From positions 25,823,003 through 25,887,002 of the forward strand of contig CM045989.1 of the NCBI GenBank assembly GCA_025175895.1: 64,000 nucleotides of DNA, given 5' to 3'. Both the position numbers and the translations under genes were made by a program. The stretch's first letter is position 1; each line of letters starts with the position of its first letter. Under the pieces are notes generated by a model that was not told the origin of the DNA, made no database searches, and worked only from the letters and a program-made list of their open reading frames with translations. The stretch comes from Wurfbainia villosa. Lineage: Eukaryota > Streptophyta > Magnoliopsida > Zingiberales > Zingiberaceae. Positions 22,507-33,292 of this stretch are shown piece after piece.

Positions 22507-22558
22507 GCTTAGACTTTACACCGCCAAACCTACACCCTTGGACTTTAACATTGCCAAG
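22507..22558 (-). mobile_element. Continuation of the copia LTR remnant after the TRIM
   Basis: GCTTAGACTTTACACCGCCAA and CCCTTGGACTTTAACATTGCCAA match the CTTGGACTT repeat zone of these LTRs. The next base begins the LTR of the gag-bearing element. Confidence 0.6.
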
Positions 22559-24037
22559 TGTTGGTGATATTTGGAACGGCTATAGGGGGGGTGAATAGCG
22601 TTGACCGTACGTCGATTGAATTCTTTCGCGTTTGTTTCTACAATTTCGTTAGCGCAGCGGAATATAGATAATGAAAGCAATAACAAAATATACAACACGC
22701 TAACACAATGATATAACGTGGTTCGGAACCACACGGTTCCTACTCCACGGATCGAGTTCGTACGAACCCTAGCGATGCCACAAACACCACTAATCAATAA
22801 ACTCTTTCTCGACAATAAGTCGGAGGCGGAGAAACCTCGTACAAATGTTTACAACAATAAACAAGTAAATACAAGCAAATACAATATGAATTACAAATGC
22901 AAGTAAAGGAAAAACACTTTACAAGAGCTTTGGATTGCTTGATCTTTGATTGCCTTGAACTAGCTTTGAAGGACTGGAAAGCACCAACTTCCCCCTTCAA
23001 TTTCGCTCAAGAAAATCGCTATCTTTTCCTCCATCACGAGCTCCTTATATAGCTTCAACCTGTGCTGGAAAAAGTCGATCAGTCGACTGATCGGGACCAT
23101 CAGTCGACTGATGCCACTGTTGTCGTGAGACAACGGCTAGATCCACGCTGGATAAGTCCAACGGAACCTTCATCAGTCGACTGATGGAGTCCTCACTCGA
23201 CCAGTCGAGTCTCGACTCCATTCTGTGGCCGATTTCTCGAGCACCAGTCGACTGATCACGCGATCAGTCGACTACTCAGGCCATCAGTCGACTGCCCACC
23301 TCTGGCAGTCGATTGCTAGGCCATAACCCGCAGTCAAAACCTAGTTGACTCGGTCCAGTCGACTTCCACATGACACCAATCGACTGGCACACCTCAAACA
23401 TGAGGTTTTAACCCAAGTATAGTTCCCCCATACTTGCTAGACCACCCTTAGCCTAGACCTAAGCCTTCTAGCCACCTCCATCAGCCTCACGCCTCTCGGA
23501 TCCCTCCAAGTCATCCATGACTTGTTCATCCATCGCGCTAGCCTTCAGGTGCTTCCATCGGCTATGTCATGCTAACGGTGTCTACACCGCCAAGGCACAT
23601 TGGACTTACGCCGCCAAGACTCCGCTTGGACTTTACGCCGCCAACCATTGGACTTATGCTGCCAAGACTCCCGCTTGGACTTTACGCTGCCAATATCAAA
23701 CCCTTGGACTTCTCAAATGCCAAGACTCAAGCTTGGACTTTCCCTTGCCAACCCATGTTGGACTTTTCATGCCAAGACCATGCTTGGACTTTCCATGCCA
23801 ACCCATGTTGGACTTTTCATGCCAAGACCATGCTTGGACTTTCCTTGCCAACCCATGTTGGACTTTACATTGCCAAGACCCATGCTTGGACTTTTCCCAA
23901 TGTCATGCCAAGTACTCAAGACTTGGACTTTACCAAATGACAATTATATTGTCATATGTTTTTGTCGAAACATCAAAACATCACTCGAGTCAAACTCGAG
24001 TCCTGGTCAATCGTGACCTGGGCCAATTGCACCAACA
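22559..24037 (-). mobile_element. 3' LTR of the minus-strand copia-type element, 1,479 bp
   Basis: Begins TGTTGGTGATATTTGG and ends GCACCAACA, so the termini are the inverted TGTTGG/CCAACA. Its first 490 bp repeat at 29,880-30,369 with about a dozen differences by eye, mostly transitions. On the minus strand CTATATAAGGAG (about 23,045-23,056) is a good TATA box. At least seven CAGTCGACTG-like palindromes crowd 23,080-23,400, and CTTGGACTT repeats fill 23,590-23,940. Confidence 0.9.
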
Positions 24038-24056
24038 ATCTCCCCCTTTTTGATGT
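24038..24056 (-). other. Polypurine tract of the minus-strand copia-type element
   Basis: On the minus strand ATCAAAAAGGGGGAGAT abuts the LTR start TGTTGG, the usual form in plant copia elements. Confidence 0.85.
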
Positions 24057-25850
24057 TTGATAAAAACCAAACAAATGATTGAGTTAGAACACTAACTCAG
24101 ATCTTTTACCAATTATCCCAAATTGGTAAATACTCTCCAAATGTTCTCCCCCTTTTTGACTAACATCAAAAAGGTTTTCTCCCCAAGAGGGTCAATGTCT
24201 CATGTCCCAATGAGATCTTACAATCTCCCCCTTGGTCCAAAAATACTTAGGATGCCTACCATCTTCCTAGTGATAAGTTCAATATCACTCAAGAGAGACA
24301 ATCCCATTTACTCTCCCAATTTCCAAATTGGGTCTCTCAAAAGTTCCATCAATTTTCCAATTGATGTCATATTCTCCCAATAACTTCTCCTCTTCAAGGA
24401 GAAAAAATACATCCATCATCCCAAGATGAATATCTCCCCCTAAAGGCTTGCTCTCCCTTGACCATTGCACCAACAATGTCCTTGGGCAGTCCCTATGCCA
24501 ATAGGAACTCTAAACCATCAAAATTAAGATTAGAAATTCAATATAGAACTTTCCAACACCTTAAAATTGATATAAACCCTAAATACGTCTCCTAATCCAT
24601 ATCCAATGGATTTTCACCCTTCATTATGCTTCCCAAAGCATATCCTAGGGTTAGGAGTGGTTAGGGACCTTAACCGCAGCTGAAATCGGGTTAAACAACT
24701 TTGGTAACAAATCAAAGTATCGATCGACTCGAGATACCCGATGATGTCCATCACGATCGGCACGAGGCAACAATGAGTGATACATAAATGAGTCCAACGT
24801 CAGCCATCACGATCAGATCAGAAGCGCCATCGACTGATAACTGAAAACCTGATTTTCAAAAATCAGACTCAACTTTTGGAAATTCAGACTCAACTTTTGG
24901 AAATTCATAAGTAATTCTACGTAAATAAAAAAATCACAAAACTTGATACGTATATTACTTATCACACATACAATCAGTGAAAAATTTTGGAAAAATATTT
25001 TTACCATTGAAATAGGAGATTGGTACAAAGTTCAAAACTATTAAAAACTTTAAAGTTTTTGATCCACTTTGTATCAACTTCTACAGTGATGATGACTATC
25101 AAAAGATAGATTTCACCAAGGTTTTCTAAATTGATTTTAAAATGTTTTTGAAAGCCTATTTTGAACCATAATTTATTGGCTAAATAACATAGCTTGTATA
25201 TTAGCTTTCCTTATGATTCTTGGTGGTAATTAGAATAAGTTTGAGTTCATCTAGATGCACTACCCATGCATCTTGAACCTAACTTATTATCCTAGCATCT
25301 CACATGTATCTAGGATGTATAAATACACATACACATGTCAATGTGATGTGAGATGTGGGTTTGGGTTCACTTTATCTATGGTTTCATGCATTTCCTAGGC
25401 AACCCTACTTGATTCCCTTATAAATGGGACTTCAAGTCATGTCATAGTCCTTAAATCAATTTCAACCCATTGCCTTAAATGCATGAATGATTATGGCATT
25501 AGAAATGATATAAATAAGCATATGCTCATAATCATGATGTCATGGTATAAGATGAAATTTAAGAACACATGACATCTAAAATAATCCTAAGCAATAACAT
25601 GACATGGTATATGATAGGATGCAATTTCATGTCATGATATATCAACTTTCATAAGCAATACAATCATACAAGTACTCATCCAAACACACAAGATTTTCAT
25701 AAACAAAAATTTCATTTAACTTAAAAATTTAGTCTTTTACATTCAAAATCGAGATTGGCTATGCTCAATCTCACTACAGAAACTGACAACAAAAGAAAAT
25801 CTAACATCCTAAATATCTAATCGTCTGCAGGAGGTGGCGGTGGAGGAGGC
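24057..25850. other. Non-coding 3' region of the minus-strand element
   Basis: AT-rich, with several more CTCCCCC words (24,115-24,460) resembling degraded extra copies of the polypurine region. No coding signal and no reverse transcriptase or integrase motif in any frame I checked. Confidence 0.5.
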
Positions 25851-26830
25851 TGCTGACTTAGGGTCCAGGCACGCATCATCTCTAACATATCGAGCTGACG
25901 CTGCTCGATGCGGCTCTGGGACTCCTCCATCCGATCGGGCGTGCGAAGAAGCTGGCTCGCTAATAACTCGGACCTAGCGGCCAACTGCGATAGTCTGAAA
26001 TCACGGACTCTAGCCGGCCACGACGATCATCTGATGGACCCGCCGCTGATGCATCTGCAGGCATCTGATCGTCCTCATCAGCGGCGTCTACATCCTCGTA
26101 GTCCTCTGCTGCATCTCTGGGTACTGGAGGATGCTCTCTGCGTGCCCTGGGTGGTGGTCGTGGCGCCAACTCCATCTGGTCAGGCCCCATCCGTAGCTTT
26201 GCTAACGAAATTCTGAATCGATATACGCATGTACACCTCCGATAGCGCTCTCAGAGAACCCCTGTGGATGTTGATGCCTACGGACTCTAACCATGCGGTA
26301 ATGATATGACCAAAAGGCATATGCACTTTCCCTTGTACAGGGGAAATGAAATGCACAATGCAGTGGAACATGTTTAATGCAAAGTTAATATCTAACCTAT
26401 GATGCATGGTGTAAAGTAGAAAGAGATGGGGAGGCCGAATCTTGGCGGACCGAGTGACAATGAAGAAAACACCCAACAATGACCTTGTAAAGGACATTGT
26501 CAGTGTTTCTTCGTGATAGGAAATAAGTTTTGGTCCGGTGGACGAGGATAACCAAAAATGTGCTCATGCATGGACTCCATAGAGATATGGGCAAAGGGCT
26601 CTGGTAAAGGGAAATCCATGGTAGGGTAACAGATAAAAGTGTCATATGAGGGCTTACACTCGAGAAACTCCTGCAGTATTGCAGGAGTGAACTCTAACTC
26701 ACATTTTGCAATGCGAGTAGTGTAAGTAGGTCCGTCATCCACTTTCTTTAGGTTTTGATAAAATTCCTTAAGAAGATCGTCGTTAATAGGATGGTGACAG
26801 ACTGACTTTCATGAGACTATAGTATGAAAT
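25850..26830 (-). pseudogene. Second ORF of the element: plant transposon-protein-like (PF20167-type), decayed
   Basis: Read leftwards, 26,790-26,500 encodes LLKEFYQNL, then MDDGPTYTTRIAKCELEF and YPTMDFPLPEPF. After a shift near 26,500, 26,497-26,180 encodes HHRLDINFALNMFHCIVHF and HMPFGHIITAWLESVGI. This layout recalls the 'putative plant transposon protein' domain carried by many plant LTR elements. A Pro/Arg/Asp-rich tail follows (26,190-25,960). At least two frameshifts break it. Function is unknown in the family. Confidence 0.6.
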
Positions 26831-28145
26831 TAACTCCATGACATCACTACAATGACGGTTAAAAAATCCTGTCGATGTACCTAACCAACATTGGTTGGTA
26901 CAATCGAGATTCACCTCAGTGGATCATTCCTACTGCTCCTATTATGAATGCAATGTATGATATGACATGCAAGGGCAATAATACATGATTAGATAAACCA
27001 AAGTTATAACGAAATGAAAATTAGGGCTTGGGTAAAAAATTGTTACTTAGGCGCCATTTGAAGGTGTGGCGAGTTCTTTGAAAAACTGGAAGACTGGGAG
27101 AACTCAGACGTCGGAGCCCTAATCGGAACAAAGAAAAATACACCCTAAAACATGTGAACTAGGGCTCGAAACAAGTAAAAAAACGGAAGAGGAGAGGGTT
27201 ATCTATCAAACCTAACACTTTGGGCGGTTGGCACGGCTGGAAGACTTGGTCGGAGAAGAAGAGCGATCGGAGAGGAGAAGAAAGCGAAGTTGTGTGTGAA
27301 GGCGCCGAACCCTAGCGGTTCGGCGTTATAAAATCACGATGTGATCGTGATGTGGGCATCGATCGCGGATGCTTGTTAAGGGTTTACTGCGCCGTGATCG
27401 GTGATCCGGCTCGACAATCGACTACAAACCTTCTGTGACGTGCTACAGTAGCATCAGTCGACTGATGTTGCTCATCAGTCGACTGATGTGCACATCACTC
27501 GACTGCTTGTCGAGCACTCGACTGATGACCCTCGGCCTCGGTGAGCGATTCATCACCGATCGGTGATGTATCTCATCAGTTGACTGATGTTCAATCAGTC
27601 GAGTCATGAAGCTAGCACTCGATTGATGACCGTATCGTATCGCGCTCTGTTGTTATCGATCGTGATATCGATTTCGATTAAAATTCTGAAAATCTCGATT
27701 TCTTCATCTAATTGGTTCCATTTTATCATGTTTATCTTGTATATCGAATGTATTGATGTTATACTTATATTCATATATTTGTTAATATATTTTTAATGTT
27801 TTATTCCATTTTTGCAAACATTAACATTCAATGATTTCCAAATCCTAACATCTCACCCTTTCTAAGTGTTAAAATATACAATCAAGGTAAAAGACTTGTT
27901 TTGTGAGATGCAATCCATCCTAAACATTCCTTCCATACAAACATATGGCAAAACATATGAAGCATTGTGAGTACAAGACATCAAGTTGTGTGACACTTGA
28001 GTATCGCTCTTGATGTTACTTTTACACGAACTCTTGAAGTGTGCCAACAATCAAAGTTACACACTATGATCTCTAAATCTAGATTGTGCCAATTTTGATC
28101 ATTTTATCAAACTTCTCAATTAGCATTGGCATATTCTAAATCCAC
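26831..28145 (-). other. Leader and promoter-like region between gag and the second ORF
   Basis: On the minus strand TTTTATAAC (27,324-27,333) is followed by a pyrimidine-rich leader (27,300-27,060). An ATGGCGCCTAA at 27,058 is then followed by GTAACA, which could be a splice donor with an acceptor near 26,950. Upstream, 27,450-27,640 holds another cluster of ATCAGTCGACTGAT palindromes. 27,840-28,145 is AT-rich. No protease, integrase or RT motif is present where pol would be expected. Confidence 0.4.
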
Positions 28146-29811
28146 CTAGCGTGAGTCAATCACGCTCTTAGGAACCCAAAACCGATTTGAGCTCCTAGGG
28201 TTAATTAGGTATTCCTTAGGGATAACCTCCCTAGATACCTTCCTAATGACTTTCCTAGGCTTATTAGCCTTGGTCATTTTGGTCTTGCCTAGGTTAACCT
28301 TAAGAATTGCCTTCCTAACAACCTTCTTAGTGGCCACCCTAGGTTTCTTTGAAACCTTGGCCACTAGGCATAAACCTTGGTCAACTCTAGGGATGACTTC
28401 CCCATTGACCTTGGTCTTTCTAGATCTAGTTAATGTTCCATAGTCAAATGGAACACTATGATAAGTCACCTTGGACTTAGGTTTGTGACCCAAACCATTC
28501 TTGTCCTTGGTTGACTTTTGACTCTTAGGTCTTAGATGTTGACTTTGACTTCTTGACCTAGGAGTTTGACCATTAGACCCTTTAAATTGATTTTGCATAA
28601 TGTTAAGGGTCTTTTCAAGTTTTTCAAGCCTTGACCTCAAGACTTGATTTTCTTTTTCTAATTGCCCAATTTTAGAATTTTGATTTAAACCATGGGCATT
28701 GTACTTCCTAGGCATATGCCTAGTCCATTTAGGGTTAAAACCTAGATGTTCTTGTATTTTCTTAATAGATTCCCTAGCTATGATTTTTCTAGGGACATTA
28801 GTCACAAATTTCTCCTTATTCTTAAGGTGAACATTCTTAGCTTCTAAACAAATATGTTTGTTATTTCTAGCATGCTCTTTATGATACATAGCAAAATTGC
28901 TAAAATTAGTTCTAGCATGCTTTTTAACGTTTAAATTAGACGGAGCATTATTTAAATGTACCTTAGGGTTTGCCTTAGTGGCTCCCCCTACTTGTGATGC
29001 TCCTTCTTTGGTCTTTTTGCTTCCCCTAGGACATTGATTCCTATAATGTCCTTTTGCATTGCATTTGAAGCATATGATGTGCTCCTTGTTGTTGATACTT
29101 GGGGAATCGGCGTCCGTTGACTTTTGTTGACTTTTAGGTGCCGGAGACTTTCTTTGGGCACTTACTCTTATAATGCCCAAATTTCCTACACTCAAAACAC
29201 ATAATGTTATTTTTATTTTGAATTGAGGTGTTTGAGTTACCGATGGTGGTGGAGACCGGAATTGGACTTTGGGCTTCTTGGCCGGGATGTCGGGCTTCTT
29301 CTTCTCGATGTTCCGGTATGAAGGTTCTCTCCTCCCCCTCAATCCTTGAGGTTGATGCTTCTTCCACTTCCTCCACCTCTTCCGACCCGGAAGTTGACTC
29401 CTCACTTTCTTGTGAGGATGATGATGATTCTTCTTCGGTCTCCTCCTCTTCCAAGTCTTTTTGGACCGATTCGGGATTGTCGTGGAACTTGATCAACTTG
29501 TTCCACAACTCCTTGGCATCCCTATAGCTTCCTAATCTGGACAAAATATCGTTAGGTATCAAATCAATCAACATTTTTGTTACCTTAACGGTTGTCTTGA
29601 ATTTTTTCCGTTGCTCCTCGGTCCATCTCTTCATCTTGAGGATTTCGCCGTTTTCTCCTCTCGGAGCATCAAAACCTATAGTCACGGAAAACCAATTTTC
29701 TATATTCGTCATTAGAAAATATTCCATCCTACCTTTCCAATACGCAAAATGTTCGCGGTTGAAGGAAGGTGGGATGTTAACGTCGTCACCCAATCTTTCC
29801 TCAAATTCCAT
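28146..29811 (-). pseudogene. Copia-type gag with two zinc knuckles, one frameshift
   Basis: Starts MEFEERLGDDVNIPPSFNRE at 29,811. The N-terminal part (AYWKGRMEYFLM, RLGSYRDAKELWNKLIKFHD) is the capsid-like UBN2-type gag domain. An acidic Ser/Glu stretch follows. Zinc knuckle 1 is CFECRKFGHYKSKC (about 29,203-29,160). The frame is then lost near 29,150 and continues in the neighbouring frame with knuckle 2, CFKCNAKGHYRNQC (about 29,072-29,031), a Lys-rich region and a coiled coil (QLEKENQVLRSRLEKLEK). It stops at 28,146 after FWVPKSVIDS, just where protease would begin. Gag packages the element RNA. Long open stretches suggest it was functional recently. Confidence 0.8.
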
Positions 29812-29864
29812 ATTCTTCCCTCTAGCTTCTTGACTCCGGGTTGTTAATCCGTAGAAGAGCCCCG

Positions 29865-29877
29865 GGCTCTGATACCA
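29865..29877 (-). other. Primer-binding site of the minus-strand copia-type element
   Basis: On the minus strand TGGTATCAGAGCC, a full match to the plant initiator-tRNA-Met primer site, two bases from the LTR end at 29,880. Confidence 0.9.
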
Positions 29878-29879
29878 CT

Positions 29880-30369
29880 TGTTGGTGATATTTGGAACGG
29901 CTAGAGGGGGTGAATAGCATTGACCGTACGTCGATTGAATTCTTTCGCGTTTGTTTCTACAATTTCATTAGCGCAGCGGAATATAGATAATGAAAGCAAT
30001 AACGAAATATACAACACGCTAACACAACGATATAACGTGGTTCAGAACCACACGGTTCCTACTCCACGGATCGGGTTCGTACGAACCCTAGCGATGCCAC
30101 AAACACCACTAATCAATAAACTCCTTCTCGACAACAAGTCAGAGGCAGAGAAACCTCGTACAAATGTTTACAACAATAAACAAGTAAATACAAGCAAATA
30201 CAATATGAATTACAAATGCAAGTAAAGGAAAAACATTTTACAAGAGCTTTGGATTGCTTGATCTTTGATTGCCTTGAACTAGCTTTGAAGGACTGGAAAG
30301 CACCAACTTCCCCCTTCAATTTCGCTCAAGAAAATCGCTATCTTTTCCTCCATCACGAGCTCCTTATAT
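29880..30369 (-). mobile_element. 5' LTR of the minus-strand copia-type element, truncated by the gypsy array
   Basis: Matches the first 490 bp of the LTR at 22,559 and then stops at CTCCTTATAT, where the intact LTR continues AGCTTCAACC. The break lies in the LTR's TATA box. The remaining LTR should lie beyond the right edge of the window. Confidence 0.85.
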
Positions 30370-33292
30370 TGTCACGCCCCGAGGGAGACCTCGCCAGACG
30401 AAAATCCGACAGCATCTCCCCTGTACGGGTGACAATCCCAATTTACATACAAGGCCTACACGACCACTATACATCGGTCAACACGACCGGAATCCAAACA
30501 CCCACGCAGATAATAAATCAGGCCTCAGGCCAACAATCAAATGATATACACAAAAGAATATCATAACTAAACCTACCCCTTCTGCCATCTGGGCAGGAAT
30601 ACTCAACCAAAATCCAATCCAGAACAAACTCCGAATAGAGGTCCATAAGGACACCAAAAACCCACGAATACATAAATCCAATTCCAGTCCTAAATATATC
30701 TTCTAAACAAGATATCCAAAACCAAAAACAAATAACCAAATAAAACATTTACGACGGGGTCAAATTGCACTCTCCGATACTTCATCCCGAAATAGATATA
30801 AATCAGCGGGTGAGTTCAAAGAACTCTGCGGGTATAGTAGATATGCAAAATAAGGTATAACAATAAAAATATCATGTCAAGATAGTCTCACATAAATAGG
30901 GTATGAAGCAAGAAATACAAAATGATCAGATTACTTACAATCTCCTACCGATATAGGAGCATGTGCACGACTAGAAGTAATAGAGTCGACCATATATAAA
31001 CATGTATCTGTATGCATGACAATCATATGCACATCCAAGGCATCAATACAATAATGCAAAGAAACACAATACAAAATGCAATCCGCAAAATGCATGCCGT
31101 GCTAATGACATGGTCACCCTCGACGCTACCACCGCCTCACACGCAATGGTGAAGCCGAGTGGGTAGGGCTATGACAATGTGCACTCGCCATCATCGCTTC
31201 CCGAGTGACCGAGTGGACAGGATGTGCCGAGTACACCTATCCTCCCCCAAACATAGTGGGAGCTAAGCTCTCATCTCCTGTCATAGGCGGAGGAGGGATC
31301 CGCCGCTACCACGCCTCATCGCTACCCATGAGCGGACCAATGAGCGACAGAGCATCGCACACACCTCCTCGATGTACCACTAACCCATGAGTGACAGTGT
31401 GCGGTCATGTAACTAGCGCGGCTCAACAATAATGGAACCGCATAGCATGCAATCATGCAAAATGGTGCATGATACTAAAACATGTAAATCCTACTCAAAA
31501 TACCTATCCAATAATATGTACAATCAATATGTACATATCCCTAATCCATATACTATGATCCAAATCAAACAGAAAATATAATCATATCCTATCATATGCA
31601 TGTATCTAGTAGGCACCAAAAGTATACGGGCAAATAAACATGAAAAAGTTATTGTAAGCTATCCTACTAGCATATCAATTTGACTTAATCTAAAAGTTAA
31701 GTCAAAATACCACCGATAATATATCATGAAAGAACCGGATGATCACCAGGAGACACGCCTCGTGACAAAAACACTCGCATAATGCATAACTATTATTAAG
31801 CACAAAATACCATATACCGACAAATCGAATACATAATCGATTTCTTCCATAACCAAATTAATCCAAAATAAATCCATCAAATCCAAGCACACGACAACGT
31901 GCTAAATACTACTATGTATCTCCAAGTAGACCCTTAACCCGTAGGTCATAAATTGTAATTAACTCCTCAATCCAAAAACATATCCTTGCAATTTATCTCA
32001 CCATGATCAATACTCATCATATGAAAATATTATCCATCTCACAACAAATGATCAAATTGAATCCTACATCGACCTCATATCCGATCCACTAGATTGATTT
32101 AATTATCCTATTCAACATAATCAATCCTCCATACTGAATTACAGAATCGATCATAATTATGAATCCAACCTAACCCTAGGTGACATACACACGACTCAAC
32201 CAATCCTTACCTCAAAACACGATCCAACACTTGGATCCCACCACTTAGCACCCACAATCCATTTATAGCCAACAACACTCGTTACAACCATACATCCCTA
32301 AACGGAACCTCATAGCTTCAATTCTCCACCCTGCCACAACCCCTGTAATTCACAGAATCAAAATGGACCGAAAGAAAACAATGAAGTCAAGACATATACC
32401 AACAATAGGAGCTATGCCGGCGTCACCTCCTTTATCCCCTGTTCATCGATTGCGGACCTTCGCCAAATTCATCAATCAAGCTCAGAAGGAAAATGCTCAG
32501 CTATAACCTAGATCCTGTCCAAGGTACAAGGAATCCAACTCCTACCTTGCTCCGGCGACCACCGATAGGGATCGCAGCCTCCGCCCCAAATCAGCACGTA
32601 GTGGCGACTAGGCTAGCAGCAGGCGTGCGCGGGGAGGAAGGAAGAGGAGCGGCGAAGGATGTCGCGGATGGAGGCGGCGTGTGTGTCTCGACGAGCAGCG
32701 ACGGCCTGGTCGTCGACGTGGGCTCGAAGCGCGGCGGCCTTGGCATGCATAGGAAGGCGAGCACTTGCCGACGCTTGAGGAGGAACAGCCGACCGCAAGG
32801 TCTCAGGCGGCGGCATCGGTGGCAGAGAGGGCTACGACGACGACAATCCGGAGGCTACAGAAACCCCATGGCGTCGATGACAAAGAGGCGGCGCTGCGGA
32901 GAAGAAGAAGGCGTCGCGGCCGTCAAGCGAGGAGGCCGGCGGTAGTCTGATCATTAGCGAGAAGCAATCGCCGTGAGAAGAGGGCTCGGGAAAAAAATTG
33001 GGAGCAGGCGGTTGCAGTCGGGAGAGAGAGGGGTCGTCTGCGAGAGAAAGGTCATGACGGGAAAAATAGAAAAAGGAAATAGAAAATAGAAAACCCTATA
33101 TTAATAACCTAGGTTAAATTTATCCTATTTTTAAAGCCTGTTTTCCCTATCCCCGTAATTATCTCGTACGACCTCCGTTTAAATCCAGAAAAATTCTTAA
33201 AAATTCCTAAAAATCTCGAAAATAATCCCTAGGATTATTTCCCCTAAATTTTTGGTCATTAAATTTAGTATTTTAAATTTCAGTATTTTACA
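30370..33292 (-). mobile_element. Gypsy array LTR 1 (2,923 bp), left outer end
   Basis: On the plus strand it runs from TGTCACGCCCCG to CAGTATTTTACA. On the minus strand the LTR therefore starts TGTAAAATACTG and ends CGGGGCGTGACA. The GC-rich block at 32,520-33,060 would be the transcribed leader on the minus strand, with TATTAATATAGGG (about 33,099-33,111) as the best TATA candidate. Open frames across it (for example 32,493-32,945) recur in every LTR but drift in frame and are not genes. Confidence 0.9.

Noticed and set aside
23517..24053. Open frames of 123-178 codons
   Set aside because: Same LTR minisatellite; no start context, no conserved domain, and similar peptides in three frames.
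29228..29833. Plus-strand open frames
   Set aside because: Shadows of the minus-strand gag; the zinc knuckles and capsid-like domain lie on the other strand.
30478..30748. Minus-strand open frames of 67 and 76 codons repeated identically in four LTRs
   Set aside because: Conserved only because the LTR copies are nearly identical; no recognisable domain or start context.
32493..32945. 150-codon GC-rich open frame, repeated at 39,792, 47,225 and 54,604
   Set aside because: Lies in the leader of each gypsy LTR, on the strand opposite to the element, and its downstream frame differs in every copy.
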